DNA of 64,000 nucleotides from JANXQG01 sp963804375 (GTDB lineage Bacteria > Planctomycetota > Planctomycetia > Pirellulales > Thermoguttaceae), in NCBI GenBank assembly GCA_963804375.1, contig CAWDQE010000019.1:558001-622000 (forward strand), written 5' to 3'. Shown piece after piece: positions 8,112-17,859 of this stretch (the first letter of the stretch is position 1; each line of letters starts with the position of its first letter). The translations under genes were made by a program, and so were the position numbers. The notes under the pieces are model-generated. The model did not search any database and was not told where the DNA came from. It worked only from the letters and a program-made list of their open reading frames with translations.

Positions 8112-10268
8112 ATGGCCAAGAAGTTCCAGCGCCGCCGCGCGTGGAGAGAAGCCCAGGACCGCTTCCCCAACCCGTACGCATCGCCAGATTATGGTCACGG
8201 GACGCAGCTGAGCGGCTACACCATTCGTCCGCCCAGCCTGGGCAGCTTCACCTGGCCGCGCGACGCCCTCCTCTGCGCGGGCCTGGCACTCCTCATCGCC
8301 GTGGCCTATTGGCCCGTCGCCGGCAACGATTTCATCAACTACGACGATGAAGACTATGTCTTCGCAAACGAGTTCGTCAATCAGGGCCTGACCGTCAACC
8401 ATGTCGTCTGGGCGATGACCGCCTTCCACGAGGCCAACTGGCACCCGCTCACCTGGCTCTCCCACATGCTCGATTGCCAGGTGTTCGGCAGCAACCCGGC
8501 CGGCCACCACCTGGTGAACCTGGGACTGCACGTGATCAACAGCATGCTCCTGTATTGGGTCTTGCTGCGCATGACTCGGGCAGTCTGGCCGAGCATTGTA
8601 GTCGCCGCCTTTTTTGCCGTGCACCCCTTGCACGTCGAGTCGGTGGCCTGGATCGCCGAACGCAAGGACGTGCTCAGCACGATGTTCGGCCTGACCGCCC
8701 TTGCCGCCTGGCTCAACTATCTGGCCCGCCCCGGCCTGATCCGCTACCTAGCCGTCATGCTCTGGTTCGCGGCCAGCCTGATGTCCAAGCCGATGTTGGT
8801 GACGCTGCCGTTTGTGCTCCTGTTCCTGGATTATTGGCCGCTGGGAAGGGTGGGAGGAAGGAGCGTGGAGCGAGGAGCAGAAAGTCTGGCGGCTTCGCTG
8901 CGCCCGCGTGTCGTGGAGAAACTGCCACTGTTGTTGATGTCGGCCGCGAGTTGCGTCGTCACCATGATTGCCCAGTCGCGGGGCTATGCCGTGACACCAC
9001 TGGCGCAACGTTCGCTTGGGGCCCGTCTGGCCACGGTCGCGCAGGCCTATTGCGGCTACCTGGAGAAAATGGCCGTCCCCGTGAATCTGGCGCCGATTTA
9101 TCCGCTGCCGAAAACCGTCAACTACCCGGCCGCGATGGCCTGCGGGACGGCGCTGCTGGTCGTGACCGTCCTGCTCATCCGCGCCGGCCGGGGTCGAAGG
9201 CACTTGACCGCCGGCTGGTTCTGGTACTTGGGGATGCTCGTCCCGGTGATCGGCATCGTCCAGGTTGGCGGGCAGTCGATGGCCGACCGTTATTCCTATT
9301 TGCCACTGGTGGGGATTTTCGTTCTCCTGGCCTGGTCGGCTGCCGAGGCCATCGAGCGCTGGCCTCGGCTGAAACTGCCGATGGCCTTGCTGACGGCGGC
9401 CGGGCTGCTGGTTTGCTGCCTGTTGACTTCCGGGCAGGTCCGCCTGTGGGCCTCGACGGAATCGCTCTTTGCCCATACGGCGGCGGTCACCAAGGACAAT
9501 ACGATGGCACTGACGAACCTGGGCCTCGTCGCCTCGCACAAGGAGAACTACGCTGAGGCCGAGCGGCTGTACCGCGCGGCCTTGCAACTGGAGCCCGCCA
9601 ACATCTTCGCCATGGGAAACCTGGCATCGATGTTCATCAAGCAAAAGAAGTATGACGCTGCCCTGGAACAGTACGCACGGATTAGGCACTATCGCCCCGA
9701 TTATCCCAAGCTCTTCGCCGAAATGGCGCGGGCTTACACCGAGCAAGGGAATCGCGCGGCGGCCGAAGAATGCCTGCGCCAGGCCGTCAAATTCCAGCCG
9801 GCCAGTGTCTCCAAGCACGCAGACCTGGCCTTGAACCAGCAGGTACTGGGGAAGACCCAGGAAGCCTTGGATAACTACTGGATCGTCCTCCGGCTCAAGC
9901 CGGGCGACAGGGGGGCCTCGAATAACATCGCCTGGATTTATGCCACCCACCCCGATTCACGTTTCCGCAACGGAGCCAAGGCGGTCGAATTGATGCAGCC
10001 GCTGGCTGCCGCGCCCGACTGCGACGCCAACTTCTTGGACACCTTGGCGGCGGCGTATGCCGAAACCGGCCGATTCGACGATGCCCTGAAGTACATGGAC
10101 ATCGCCATCGACCGGGCTCGGGCTACGGACAAAACGCCGGAATCGATCGCTGACATGCAGCGCCGGGCCGCGCTCTACAAGACTCACCAACCGTACCGCG
10201 ATCAGCAGCTTTTGGGCCCGCCCGACTCGTCCGCTCCGCCCGCCGCCAGCGGGCAAAAACGCAAGTAG
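8112..10268 (+). CDS. Multi-pass membrane protein with C-terminal TPRs (TMTC/DUF1736-like)
   Basis: From Met 8112 (MAKKFQRRR) the product is 718 residues. The N-terminal ~440 residues contain about ten membrane segments, starting at ALLCAGLALLIAVAYWPVAG. It has motifs of TMTC-like/GT-C membrane proteins: NYDDEDY after TM1, HPLTWLSHMLD, and VHPLHVESVAWIAERKD. About five TPRs follow (for example ALTNLGLVASHKENYAEAERLY). The GT-C fold suggests transfer of a sugar from a lipid carrier outside the membrane, but the substrate cannot be read from sequence. An alternative start at 8058 overlaps the Uma2 gene and adds an unlikely leader. The stop is about 40 bp before the APC permease, so the two may share a transcript. 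Confidence 0.85.
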   Translation: MAKKFQRRRAWREAQDRFPNPYASPDYGHGTQLSGYTIRPPSLGSFTWPRDALLCAGLALLIAVAYWPVAGNDFINYDDEDYVFANEFVNQGLTVNHVVWAMTAFHEANWHPLTWLSHMLDCQVFGSNPAGHHLVNLGLHVINSMLLYWVLLRMTRAVWPSIVVAAFFAVHPLHVESVAWIAERKDVLSTMFGLTALAAWLNYLARPGLIRYLAVMLWFAASLMSKPMLVTLPFVLLFLDYWPLGRVGGRSVERGAESLAASLRPRVVEKLPLLLMSAASCVVTMIAQSRGYAVTPLAQRSLGARLATVAQAYCGYLEKMAVPVNLAPIYPLPKTVNYPAAMACGTALLVVTVLLIRAGRGRRHLTAGWFWYLGMLVPVIGIVQVGGQSMADRYSYLPLVGIFVLLAWSAAEAIERWPRLKLPMALLTAAGLLVCCLLTSGQVRLWASTESLFAHTAAVTKDNTMALTNLGLVASHKENYAEAERLYRAALQLEPANIFAMGNLASMFIKQKKYDAALEQYARIRHYRPDYPKLFAEMARAYTEQGNRAAAEECLRQAVKFQPASVSKHADLALNQQVLGKTQEALDNYWIVLRLKPGDRGASNNIAWIYATHPDSRFRNGAKAVELMQPLAAAPDCDANFLDTLAAAYAETGRFDDALKYMDIAIDRARATDKTPESIADMQRRAALYKTHQPYRDQQLLGPPDSSAPPAASGQKRK

Positions 10269-10308
10269 CCGTGGGCTTTCCAAGCAGCATCAACCAGCCG
10301 TTGAATCC

Positions 10309-11847
10309 ATGAAGCCTGAATCGTCGAATCCGTCCGCAGGATCGTCTTTTGTCCGGGGCCTCGGTTTGCTGGACTCGACGATGATTGTCGCCGGCTCGAT
10401 GATCGGCTCGGGCATCTTCATCGTGTCGGCCGACATCGCGCGGCAGGTTGGCTCAGCGGGCTGGCTGCTGGCCGTGTGGCTCGTCACCGGCGGGCTGACG
10501 TTGATCGGCGCGCTGAGCTACGGCGAACTGGCCGCGATGTTTCCGCGGGCCGGCGGGCAATACGTCTATCTCCGCGAAGCGTACGGGCCGTTGTGGGGGT
10601 TCTTATACGGCTGGACGCTCTTCCTGGTGATCCAGACCGGGACGATTGCCGCGGTGGCGGTGGCCTTCGCGCGCTTCCTGGGTGTGCTGGTACCGTCCAT
10701 TTCGCCGACGGCTTGGATCATTCCGCCCCTCAATCTCTCGCACAACTACGCCGTCAGCCTGTCGACGCAGCAACTGGCCGCGATCGGGGTGGTCGTATTC
10801 CTGACGTTCATCAACACCCGCGGTCTCAAGCTGGGCAAGATCATCCAGGATGTTTTCACTTCGGCGAAGATACTCTCGCTGCTCGCGCTGATCGTGATCG
10901 GGTTTTTTCTTGGCCGCAACGTCGCGGCGCTGCACGCCAATTTCGCCGACTGTTGGACGCCGCACGGCGCGGCCGACATCCGGCCGGATTTGGCGTTTCT
11001 CCCGGTCGTCACGGCCGCCACCGGCATGGGACTTCTGGTGGCTGTCTGCATTGCCCAGGTCGGGTCGCTGTTTTCCTCGGTGGCGTGGGAAACGATCACC
11101 TTCATCGCGGGCGAGGTGAAGGAGCCGAGGCGCAACATCCCGCGCTCGCTGTTCTGCGGCGCCGCGCTGGTCATCGTGCTCTACCTGCTGGTCAATCTAG
11201 CGTATTTGTGCCTCCTGCCGCTCGATCAGATCCAGCACGCAGCGGACGACCGCGTCGCCACCGCCGCCGTCACCACGGTCTTCAGCGGCGCGGGGGCTGG
11301 GATCATGGCGGCCGCGATCCTCGTCTCCACCTTCGGCTGCAACAACGGCCTGATTCTGACCGGGGCGCGTGTCTATTACGCGATGGCCCGCGACGGGCTT
11401 TTCTTCAAGGCGGCCGGCCGGCTCAACGCGCGGCACGTGCCGGCCGCGGGGCTGGTTCTGCAGTGCCTCTGGATGCCCTGCTGGTCCTGCCCCGCACGCG
11501 GTCGCGCGATGCGGCCACCGGTTTGCCGTTGCTCGACCCCCAAACCGGCATGGAGCTGTACGACAACCTCTACAGCAACCTGCTCGAGTACGTGGTGTGC
11601 GCCACGCTGCTGTTTTACCTGCTGACAATTCTGGGCATTTTTGTGCTTCGCCGCACGCGCCCGCAGCCGAGCGCCCTATCGCGCGGTGGGTTATCCGTTC
11701 ATCCCGGCAATCTACGTCGGGATCGCCGGCCTGATCATGCTCGTCTTGGCGGCCTACAAGACCCAGACGACCTGGCCCGGCCTTTTGATCGTGCTGACCG
11801 GCGTGCCGGCGTACCTGCTCTGGAAGTTTTGCAAAGGAAAACAGTAG
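10309..11847 (+). pseudogene. APC family amino acid permease, broken by two frameshifts
   Basis: The intact first part (to about residue 385) is a typical APC transporter. The first membrane helix carries STMIVAGSMIGSGIFIV with the substrate-binding GSGIF motif, followed by ALSYGELAAMFPRAGGQYVY and a helix VSTFGCNNGLILTGARVYYAM. Near 11470 the frame moves to ALLVLPRTRSRDAATG...LLFYLLTILGIFVLRRTRP, and near 11665 to APYRAVGYPFIPAIYVG...LLWKFCKGKQ, ending at 11847. Together these give the expected 12-helix length of ~510 residues. A long TM9-10 insert (LPLLDPQTGMELYDNL) resembles other planctomycete APC proteins. Both shifts lie in C/G-rich runs. Substrate is unassigned. Confidence 0.85.
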
Positions 11848-11904
11848 AACGTAGGCCGGAACAAGCGAAGCGCAGTTCCGGCATGGATCGGCATCGCGGA
11901 GAGC

Positions 11905-12100
11905 AGTGTCCGAAGGTTCAACATGGACTCCTCGCTTCCGGCACCACTCCACCATGAGTTCCAGATAGGCCTCCTAATCGCCTTGGTTGAAGAAGGTCTG
12001 TTGCCTCTGGTTCCCGCGTTGCGTCACGTGGCGGGGCATGCCAGTGATGACGAGGGGGGCGCCGAGGCGGCGTGTTGCGACGCGCCGGAAGAGTTGGCTT
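11905..12100 (-). pseudogene. Remnant of a REP-associated (Y1, IS200-like) transposase
   Basis: The minus strand reads LVITGMPRHVTQRGNQRQQT then FFNQGD, a TAG stop, then EAYLELMVEWCRKRGVHVE. This is the N-terminal signature of REP-associated tyrosine transposases (PRHVTQRGNRRQ-type motif). The catalytic HUH and tyrosine regions are missing and the frame is interrupted, so it is a dead fragment. It lies just after the APC permease gene on the opposite strand. The family relies on palindromic REP sites, and several REP-like palindromes occur in the window. Confidence 0.75.
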
Positions 12101-12342
12101 TGGTTGCCGATCCCGACTGGGACTGTCATCCGCCCTCGGACGACGTGCCCTGGGAAGTGACCGGCGACGCCTTCGACGCCAGCTTCTGATCGACGCGGTG
12201 GACCGGTCCCCGAGCGGCCGGGGAGCGGTCTGCGCATTGCGGGGATTTGGCGCCTCACGCCCACGGGCAACCCCTATTTGCGTGTCCGAGGCGGCGAGCC
12301 GTCCGAAAGATTTCGGCAAGAAGGCGACAGAAAAGGCTTGAA

Positions 12343-12396
12343 AACTGAGGCATGGGGGTTGGGCGGCTCAGCCGCCCAACCCCCCATGCCTCAGTT
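12343..12396. repeat. Long near-perfect palindrome at the broken end of the intron RT
   Basis: Arms of about 26 bp, starting aactgaggcatgggg, meet at a central agccgcc/ggcggct core with a single extra C in the right arm (5 G versus 6 C). The palindrome lies exactly where homology to the group II intron reverse transcriptase stops (about 12408). It may be a terminator-like hairpin or a small inserted element. Confidence 0.75.
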
Positions 12397-12407
12397 GTTT
12401 CACACCT

Positions 12408-12722
12408 TTCCAGGGTCGGGATTCCAATGGGACGAGTCTCCGTTGTCGAGCCCGCCTTGGGAATGTACACGCGCCGCACCGGCGGTGCCCGGTACGTGCC
12501 GGACTTCGCGCGGTCCAAGAGCGACTGGAGGTTTTCCTCCAGGTTCTCCGCGTACTTGGCCCAGGTCTGTCCGTCCACGCCCGGTGCCCCGTCCTTGCGG
12601 GTCCGGTGAAAGGCCGCTTCCAGCCATTCGATGTCCATCAGATAGGCCAGCTAAGTGAACCCCATCTGCGGCGATCGTCTCGCCATCTCGGCTATCCGTT
12701 GGTGTTTCGGTAATACGTACAT
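12408..12722 (-). pseudogene. Group II intron reverse transcriptase/maturase, N-terminal fragment
   Basis: From an ATG at 12722 the minus strand reads MYVLPKHQRIAEMARRSPQM, an in-frame TAG (12651-12653), then LAYLMDIEWLEAAFHRTRKD and GAPGVDGQTWAKYAENLEEN, and RVYIPKAGSTTETRPIGIPT. These are the RT-0 to RT-2 motifs of group II intron-encoded proteins. Homology stops after PIGIPTLE, before the catalytic YADD block, so it is inactive. It sits downstream of the ribozyme-like sequence and of the IS3 element on the same strand. Confidence 0.87.
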
Positions 12723-13016
12723 CGAATCTCCAAGTATCCGTCGTATGTCCCAACAACGAGTCCATGTTCCCGATGCCTCGCTTCCCTCCCCGGGGTCCGC
12801 ACGCGCGTTTGTTCCCCCGTTTCCACGGTACTATCAAGGCACTGCGTGGGGCGGACCCGGGCGCTGGACAGTTTTTGGGTAAAGTTAAGGTGTGCTGTTT
12901 TGACTGAGACTAGCGGCCCGCGACACCCCTCCCAGGTGTCGCGCGGCCGCAAAGCCGCCAGTACCTTTTGTTCTGCTAAAAGACTCTCCAGCCTAAGTCG
13001 GCCGTAGGCCGAAATT

Positions 13017-13862
13017 TTAGCGCCGAAATTGTCGTTGTTTTTGTTGTCGATTGGCCCAGTACACGTCCCATGGATATTGGTTATCTAACGATTGATGTGG
13101 TCTACGACGACAGTAGAAGTCGAAGTACCACGTCAAGCCCGCCTTCAACTCGGCTACCGTTTCGTAGCCCTGCAAGTACACGTTCTCGTACTTCACGCTC
13201 CACCACAGCCGTTCGATGAACACGTTGTCCAAGGCGCGGCGACGGCCATCCATGCTGATCGCAATCCCCTGCTGTTCCAGCACGCCCGTGAAAGCCTGGC
13301 TGGTGAACTGCGTCCCCTGGTCGGTGTTGAAAATCGCCGGCCGACCGCGACGTAACGCGGCCCGGAGGGCCTCCACACAAAAGTCGCTGTCGAGCGTATT
13401 CGACAGGCGCCACGCCAGTACGTATCGGCTGTGCCAATCCAAAATTGCAACCAAATACATGAATCCGTGCTGCATCGGCACGTAGGTGATGTCCGCGCTC
13501 CACACCTGGTCCGCCGCCGAAACCACGACGTCCCGCAGCAAATACGGGTAAATACGATGGTCTGGATGCGGCTCGCTGGTCCGCGGCCGCGGGTAGATCG
13601 CCTCGATCCCCATCACCCGCATGAGACGCTGAATGCGTTTGCGGCCCACCGCATAGCCTTCTTGCTGCAAACTCCATGTCAGTCTCCGTGATCCGTAAAA
13701 AGGCAAGCGAAGGTGTACCTCGTCCATGATCCGCATCAGCTTCAAATCCTCCGCCGACGTTTCCATCCTTTGGTAATAGCACGATGAACGCGACAAGCCC
13801 AGCAACTCGCATTGCCTGGTGATGCTCAGGGCCGCGTGGTCCGAGTCGATCAGCCGCCGCAA
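13017..13862 (-). CDS. IS3-family transposase OrfB (DDE integrase core)
   Basis: The product shows an HTH_21-like start (ITRQCELLGLSRSSCYYQR) and an rve integrase core with all three catalytic acids: D in WSADITYVPM, D in FNTDQGTQFTS, and E in DNVFIERLWWSVKYE. The C-terminus YCRRRPHQSLDNQYPWDVYW is typical. The TTG at 13862 is only a nominal start. The frame is open upstream (KKLPSSITELRRLIDSDH) through the A-run in orfA, as expected for an OrfAB fusion made by -1 frameshifting. It catalyses excision/circularisation and insertion of the element. Confidence 0.93.
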   Translation of the reverse strand: MRRLIDSDHAALSITRQCELLGLSRSSCYYQRMETSAEDLKLMRIMDEVHLRLPFYGSRRLTWSLQQEGYAVGRKRIQRLMRVMGIEAIYPRPRTSEPHPDHRIYPYLLRDVVVSAADQVWSADITYVPMQHGFMYLVAILDWHSRYVLAWRLSNTLDSDFCVEALRAALRRGRPAIFNTDQGTQFTSQAFTGVLEQQGIAISMDGRRRALDNVFIERLWWSVKYENVYLQGYETVAELKAGLTWYFDFYCRRRPHQSLDNQYPWDVYWANRQQKQRQFRR

Positions 13863-13863
13863 C

Positions 13864-14163
13864 TCAGTGATCGAACTGGGCAGCTTTTTTTTTGAGCCAC
13901 TCGAGCTCGACCTTCAGCCGGCCGATCTGTTGGTACAGGTCGTCCAGCAGGGCCTCACGATCTTCTCGTTGGCCATCGTCCGCTTCCGTAAAGACAAGCT
14001 CGATATTGGCCAGGAGCTTGCGTTTCCACTGGCTGACCAGGTTGCCATGCACGGCGTACTGACTGGCCAATTCACTGATCGTCTTGTCTCCACGCACCGC
14101 CGCCAAGGCCACCTTCGCCTTGAACGTCGAATCGTAACGCTTGCGACTCCGTCGCTTCGCCAT
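13864..14163 (-). CDS. IS3-family transposase OrfA (helix-turn-helix, leucine zipper)
   Basis: The 99-residue protein starts MAKRRSRKRYDSTFKAKVAL and carries the HTH_8/IS3 helix-turn-helix (ISELASQYAVHGNLVSQWKR). A C-terminal coiled coil follows (DREALLDDLYQQIGRLKVEL). It binds the terminal repeats and, alone, usually dampens transposition (family knowledge). The last codons cross an A9G run where the ribosome can slip back one base into orfB. Confidence 0.93.
   Translation of the reverse strand: MAKRRSRKRYDSTFKAKVALAAVRGDKTISELASQYAVHGNLVSQWKRKLLANIELVFTEADDGQREDREALLDDLYQQIGRLKVELEWLKKKAAQFDH
13885..13893 (-). promoter_or_regulatory. Probable -1 programmed frameshift site (A9G) in the IS3 element
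   Basis: The transcript strand reads nine A followed by G within the codons for KKKA near the end of orfA. Slipping back one base continues as KKLPSSITELRR directly into orfB. This is the standard way IS3 elements make the OrfAB transposase. Confidence 0.8.
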
Positions 14164-14740
14164 CGCTGAATCCTTTCTGAAACTCGGTTAAGGGCATCCA
14201 TTCCACACCTTAACCGCGCGCCCAGTTTTCCGGGTCCCGCGCAGCGACTTCCTGCCGGTCCTCCCGCCGTGTTTCGTTTCCGTCGCTTGGCAGTACCACG
14301 GGATCACGCACCTTTCGCTCCCGCCGCCGCTGCGTGCGGCAACGTTAGGCCTGGGGTTGTTCACCCGGTATCCCCTTCCGGGTTTCTTCCGTGGAAACGA
14401 CAGGATCTCCCCAAGTTCCTGGGGAACCCCAATTCCCGTTTGCCCATGTTCTTCGACCCCGGCCGGTCGATGCGCCCCTGACCACAAGCAAGACGCTCGC
14501 GTGGCCCCCGCTGAGACAACGACGAAGGCGCCAACGATGGAATTCCTTTCGAGGCTCAATAGCATGGCTTTCGGGCTCGCCGCCTACGTATCACGGTTGG
14601 GTTACCCTTCCCCGCGCAAGGCTGGCTTCCAGGCGCTGGTCAGGCTCTCCTGGGCGGGCTTTCACCCGCAGGGCTCCGATAAAAGGTTTCAGTTCACATC
14701 AGTGCGTAATCCTCCTTTTCCAAACTTCTTGGCACAATGG

Positions 14741-14920
14741 CCCCGTCAGTCATCGGCTGCGCTGCAGCCGGCCGCGGCGGGACCGCCGGAGCAGGCCAGG
14801 CCGGGGGCGTTCTCAGCCGTTTCGGCCAATGGGAAGGTCGTCATTGCGGACGGGTATCATCGCCTCTGCGCAGTCTACTCGTACGATGGAGATTCGGTGA
14901 TTCCATGTAAGATCGTGTAG
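14741..14920 (+). pseudogene. C-terminal remnant of an ADGYHR-motif (ParB-like) hypothetical protein
   Basis: Only the end of a protein is recognisable: ANGKVVIADGYHRLCAVYSY followed by DGDSVIPCKIV and a stop at 14920. This DGYHR...PC(R/K)IV ending is familiar from ParB-like/phage-associated hypothetical proteins. Upstream, the frame runs into group II intron RNA sequence, so the intron insertion or a deletion has removed the rest. Family assignment is from memory of the motif. Confidence 0.45.
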
Positions 14921-15031
14921 TGCCACCGGCCAGCGCGTGCAGCGGCTGGACCTGCGCGGCCGCTTCGCTGCCGCGCGACCGAACGGCTAATACGGGCGAC
15001 GAGATGTCGAAGCGGTGCCATGCGACCGTCT

Positions 15032-16776
15032 TTACTGCGGATCTCCGCCAGCCGGATTAGTTTCGGCTTCAGCCGATTTTTTCACCTCACTGGTTCGATA
15101 GGCCGCGAGGCAATCTCTCCGAGAGCCGAAGATACGGTGGACTCCAATCGCCTCGGTCAACTGCTGGCGATCCAGGTCTGCTCTTAGGCTCTCGCTGACC
15201 CGGGTCAAGACCAATGCGACATCTCTCTTCGCGCATTCAAGCTGTAGCTCTTTGAGCATCTTGCCAGCTGAATAATCAACATCAGCAATGGCCCCTGCAT
15301 CTACCACGAACCATCGTACGGGTGACGGTGAATGGGTAACCAGATGTAACGCTTGCTCGGCGAAGTAGTTCGCATTCGCGTAATAGAGCTCGGCGCCGAA
15401 CCAATACATCACAAGGCCTGGCTCGATCATTTTTCCCGGAACAACAGACTCCATCCGCCAGTGTTCCACCGGATCGGTGAGGATAATCGCCGTATGCGGC
15501 CGATAGCCTTGCCGCACATGGTCGAGCAGCGAGAGCACGACCGCGGCGATAATCCCTTCTTTGACGCCGATGAACAGCACGATGGCGGCGATGGCAAGAG
15601 CGACTGCATACTCGTTCCAGCTCTTCTTGCGGATTTCGGCGAGTTCGGGAAGCTTGACCAGTTTGACGCCGATCATGAACACGATGGCAGCGAGTACCGC
15701 ACTTGGCAGGTAGCTGAGCGGCTTTGTCAGGAAGAGCAAAACCAAGAGAACCGTCGCGGCGGTGGTAAGATGCGCTATCTGGCTGCGACCGCGCGCCGTA
15801 TCAACCATGGCTGTCTTGGTTGGACTGCCATTGACGACGAACGTACCGCTTAGTCCTGCCGCCAGGTTGGCGACCGAGAGGCCCACCAGATCCGTGTCTT
15901 CATTGAAGCGCTCGCCATAGCGAAACGCATACGCACGCGAGGTCGCGGCGCTTTGGGCCAAGATAACGATACAGCAAGAAAAGGCGATGGGAAGAACCAG
16001 CGGAACATCGTTCCAAGTGACATTCGGCAGCCCGAGATTAGGCAATCCGCTTGGGACGTCGCCTACCAACTTTATGCCGTGATTTCCCCAATCGAACATG
16101 GCGCTAGCCGCGATCATTCCTACCACAGCCAAGAGGGCGCCGGAAAGCGGGGAGCGAAACATTCGAATCCGATGATCGTGCCGAGGACACAAAGCGCTAT
16201 ACAAACGCTCGCAGGATCAATATCTTTCAGGTGCTTCGCCGTGAAGAATAAATGGCCCCAGAAGCCCTCGCCACCGTTTTCCAAACCAAGTACGCCATGT
16301 AACTCCGCGAATGCGACCTGGGCGCCGACACCGGTGAGAAAACCGACCAGCACCGTACGCGACAGAAAATCGGCGAGGAAACCGAGGCGGAGGCCACGCG
16401 CCAGAAGGAGTAATCCGCCCGCCACCAAGGCCACCAGGCTCGTCAGCGCGACGTACTGCGGACCGCCGACATACGAGGCCAATGCGGCACTTATCATGGC
16501 TGCCGTGGCGGAGTCGGCCGCGACCACGAGATGCCGCGATGAGCCGAAGATGGCGAAGACAAGGACAGGCAATAAGAGCGTGTAAAGTCCAGTGATCACC
16601 GGGGTGCCAATGATCTTGGTGTAGCCCATCACCTCGGGAATTCCCAGCGCGGCCAGAGTGATACCTGCCAAAATGTCGGGACGGAGATTGGACCGGTCAA
16701 AAGGAAGAATTCCCTGCAACAATGAGACGTTGGGAGTTGCTGCCTCGGTGTTCGAGTTGCCGATCGATATGCGCAT
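15032..16776 (-). pseudogene. SulP family anion transporter with STAS domain, one frameshift
   Basis: The N-terminal part (MRISIGNSNTEAATPNVSLL) has SulP helices with AGITLAALGIPEVMGYTKI and GLYTLLLPVLVFAIFGSSRH, the substrate-site region of sulfate permease-like proteins. Near 16150 the frame breaks (FECFAPRF) and continues as SGALLAVVGMIAASAMFDWG, then NLAAGLSGTFVVNGSPTKTA and a C-terminal STAS domain (VRWFVVDAGAIADVDYSAGK). Total ~580 residues is normal. SulP proteins carry sulfate, bicarbonate or other anions across the inner membrane; the substrate here is not clear. A dispersed repeat with a 16-bp palindrome lies ~190 bp upstream of the start. Confidence 0.88.
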
Positions 16777-16960
16777 GGCTATCCTGCCTCTTGCTTCGGA
16801 GCACGGGCTCCCAACGGGACTCGCTGATTTTCCCAATATTACCGTCTGGGTGAGGCCGATGGAAGAAGCAGCCGGAGGGTCAAAGAATTGCGGGATATTT
16901 CCTGGTCTCGATATGGCTTGCTGCCGCCGGAATGCTGGACCTCTCCGGCAGAAGTAACAA

Positions 16961-17110
16961 AGCAATCCTATTTCCGGAAATAGAATCCGCTTGGTAGCGA
17001 TCCATTTCCAACGGCTAAACACAGGCGTGCTTGGCCGCATTCGCGACACAACGTCGGCCGACGAGCGCGCGGCCACCGGTGAAACGCCAGGCCGAATACT
17101 CTGAAGCCTA
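16961..17110. repeat. Dispersed repeat, copy 1 (palindrome ctatttccggaaatag)
   Basis: A perfect 16-bp palindrome at 16968-16983 begins about 150 bp that reappear, diverged with small indels, at 47750-47905. Shared pieces include aatcctatttccggaaatag, gaatccgcttgg, gcattcgcgacac and gaagcctatg. On the minus strand both copies read ...NGSLPSGFYFRK and a stop. Remaining sequence from 17110 to 17400 holds no convincing gene. Confidence 0.75.
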
Positions 17111-17475
17111 TGCCGACCGTGCTGACGCCACCCTGCCGGCCGAAACGAAGCCCAGGCGAAAGGCGACGTGCTGCGCATGGCGACTTTGCCACAGCGGCCC
17201 AATTGTCCCGGCCGGCACGGTATCAACCGGCCTTGCAGCCAACCGCCGTTGGATCGTGATTGTGCAGGGGAAAGGACGCCGCCTCTGGTCGCAAGTAGCC
17301 GCTTGTCGGCAAGCCCTGTAAACCTCAATCTTGTCGGACGGCACTTTGATCACCGAGATGGTACTCTAGGGCAACGCTGCCTTCTCTCACTGCCAGTCCT
17401 GACCCAATAAGATATGATGCCAACCTGGAAAAGTACCACACGCAATGGGCCGCCCAATTCTATGCCGCGGCCGAA

Positions 17476-17859
17476 TTGACACGACGGAGTTACGTCGTCT
17501 CCTTGACGCTGGGGAACGCCAAAGGAACGGACCTGCACGTGCAAAGCCCCCACGGAAAGCCGTTCTCCGTTCAGGTCAAAGGTGCAACGACCAAAGCGGG
17601 GTGGTACGTCGCAGAGCCGCAACCCCCTGTTGCCAACTTTTTCATTCTGGTCTACATTCCCGACGAAAGTGAGAATCTTCCCCCGCAGTTCTTCGTGCTG
17701 GAAGGGAAGGAAACCGTCAGCCTGGTAGCGCAGGATGTGCCAAAGTACATTGAGAAGCACAAGGTTTCACACGAAGTGGCCGAAAAGAAGGTGCATAAAG
17801 GGGTAGATTGGAAGGATGCTGAACCTCATAAAGATAGGTGGGACAAGCTACCGCCGTGA
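17476..17859 (+). CDS. Small hypothetical protein, possible PD-(D/E)XK nuclease fold
   Basis: The 127-residue ORF from a TTG start contains SYVVSLTLGNAKGTDLHVQS, PHGKPFSVQVKG and FFILVYIPDE. The spacing D...V-K (TDLHV then VQVKG) is like the active site of group I intron-type PD-(D/E)XK endonucleases. Coding similarity extends upstream in frame (RYDANLEKYHTQWAAQFYAA) without a usable ATG, so the true N-terminus may be broken or start at a rare codon near 17370-17400. Function is inferred from motif only. Confidence 0.55.
   Translation: MTRRSYVVSLTLGNAKGTDLHVQSPHGKPFSVQVKGATTKAGWYVAEPQPPVANFFILVYIPDESENLPPQFFVLEGKETVSLVAQDVPKYIEKHKVSHEVAEKKVHKGVDWKDAEPHKDRWDKLPP

Larger units (their letters stand above)
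12884..14214 (-). mobile_element. IS3-family insertion sequence
   Basis: The element holds orfA and orfB in the usual overlapping arrangement. The sequence gttaaggtgtg at 12884-12894 recurs inverted at 14204-14214 and marks the probable inner parts of the terminal inverted repeats; true ends may lie up to ~20 bp outside. Length ~1.35 kb fits the family. A strong hairpin (gcgacacc...ggtgtcgc, within 12913-12950) lies past orfB and could protect against read-through. It looks complete and possibly active. Confidence 0.85.
12408..14705 (-). mobile_element. Degenerate group II intron, split by an IS3-family insertion
   Basis: On the minus strand, about 14700 down to 14230 has no protein-like frame but shows phrases typical of bacterial group II intron RNA: gtgaaagcccgcccaggaga, gaagggtaacccaaccgtga, gcgagcccgaaagcc and gagcctcgaaagg. 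The RT fragment follows on the same strand at 12722-12408. The IS3 element occupies the space between them, so the intron was interrupted after insertion. The 3' part (rest of the RT and ribozyme domains V-VI) is not seen. Exact 5' boundary is uncertain. Confidence 0.65.

Noticed and set aside
11923..12189. 88-codon acidic plus-strand ORF
   Set aside because: The opposite strand carries the PRHVTQRGNQRQ transposase signature, which explains the open frame.
14357..14920. 187-codon plus-strand ORF
   Set aside because: Most of it is antisense to group II intron RNA; only the last ~60 codons look protein-like and are annotated as a remnant.
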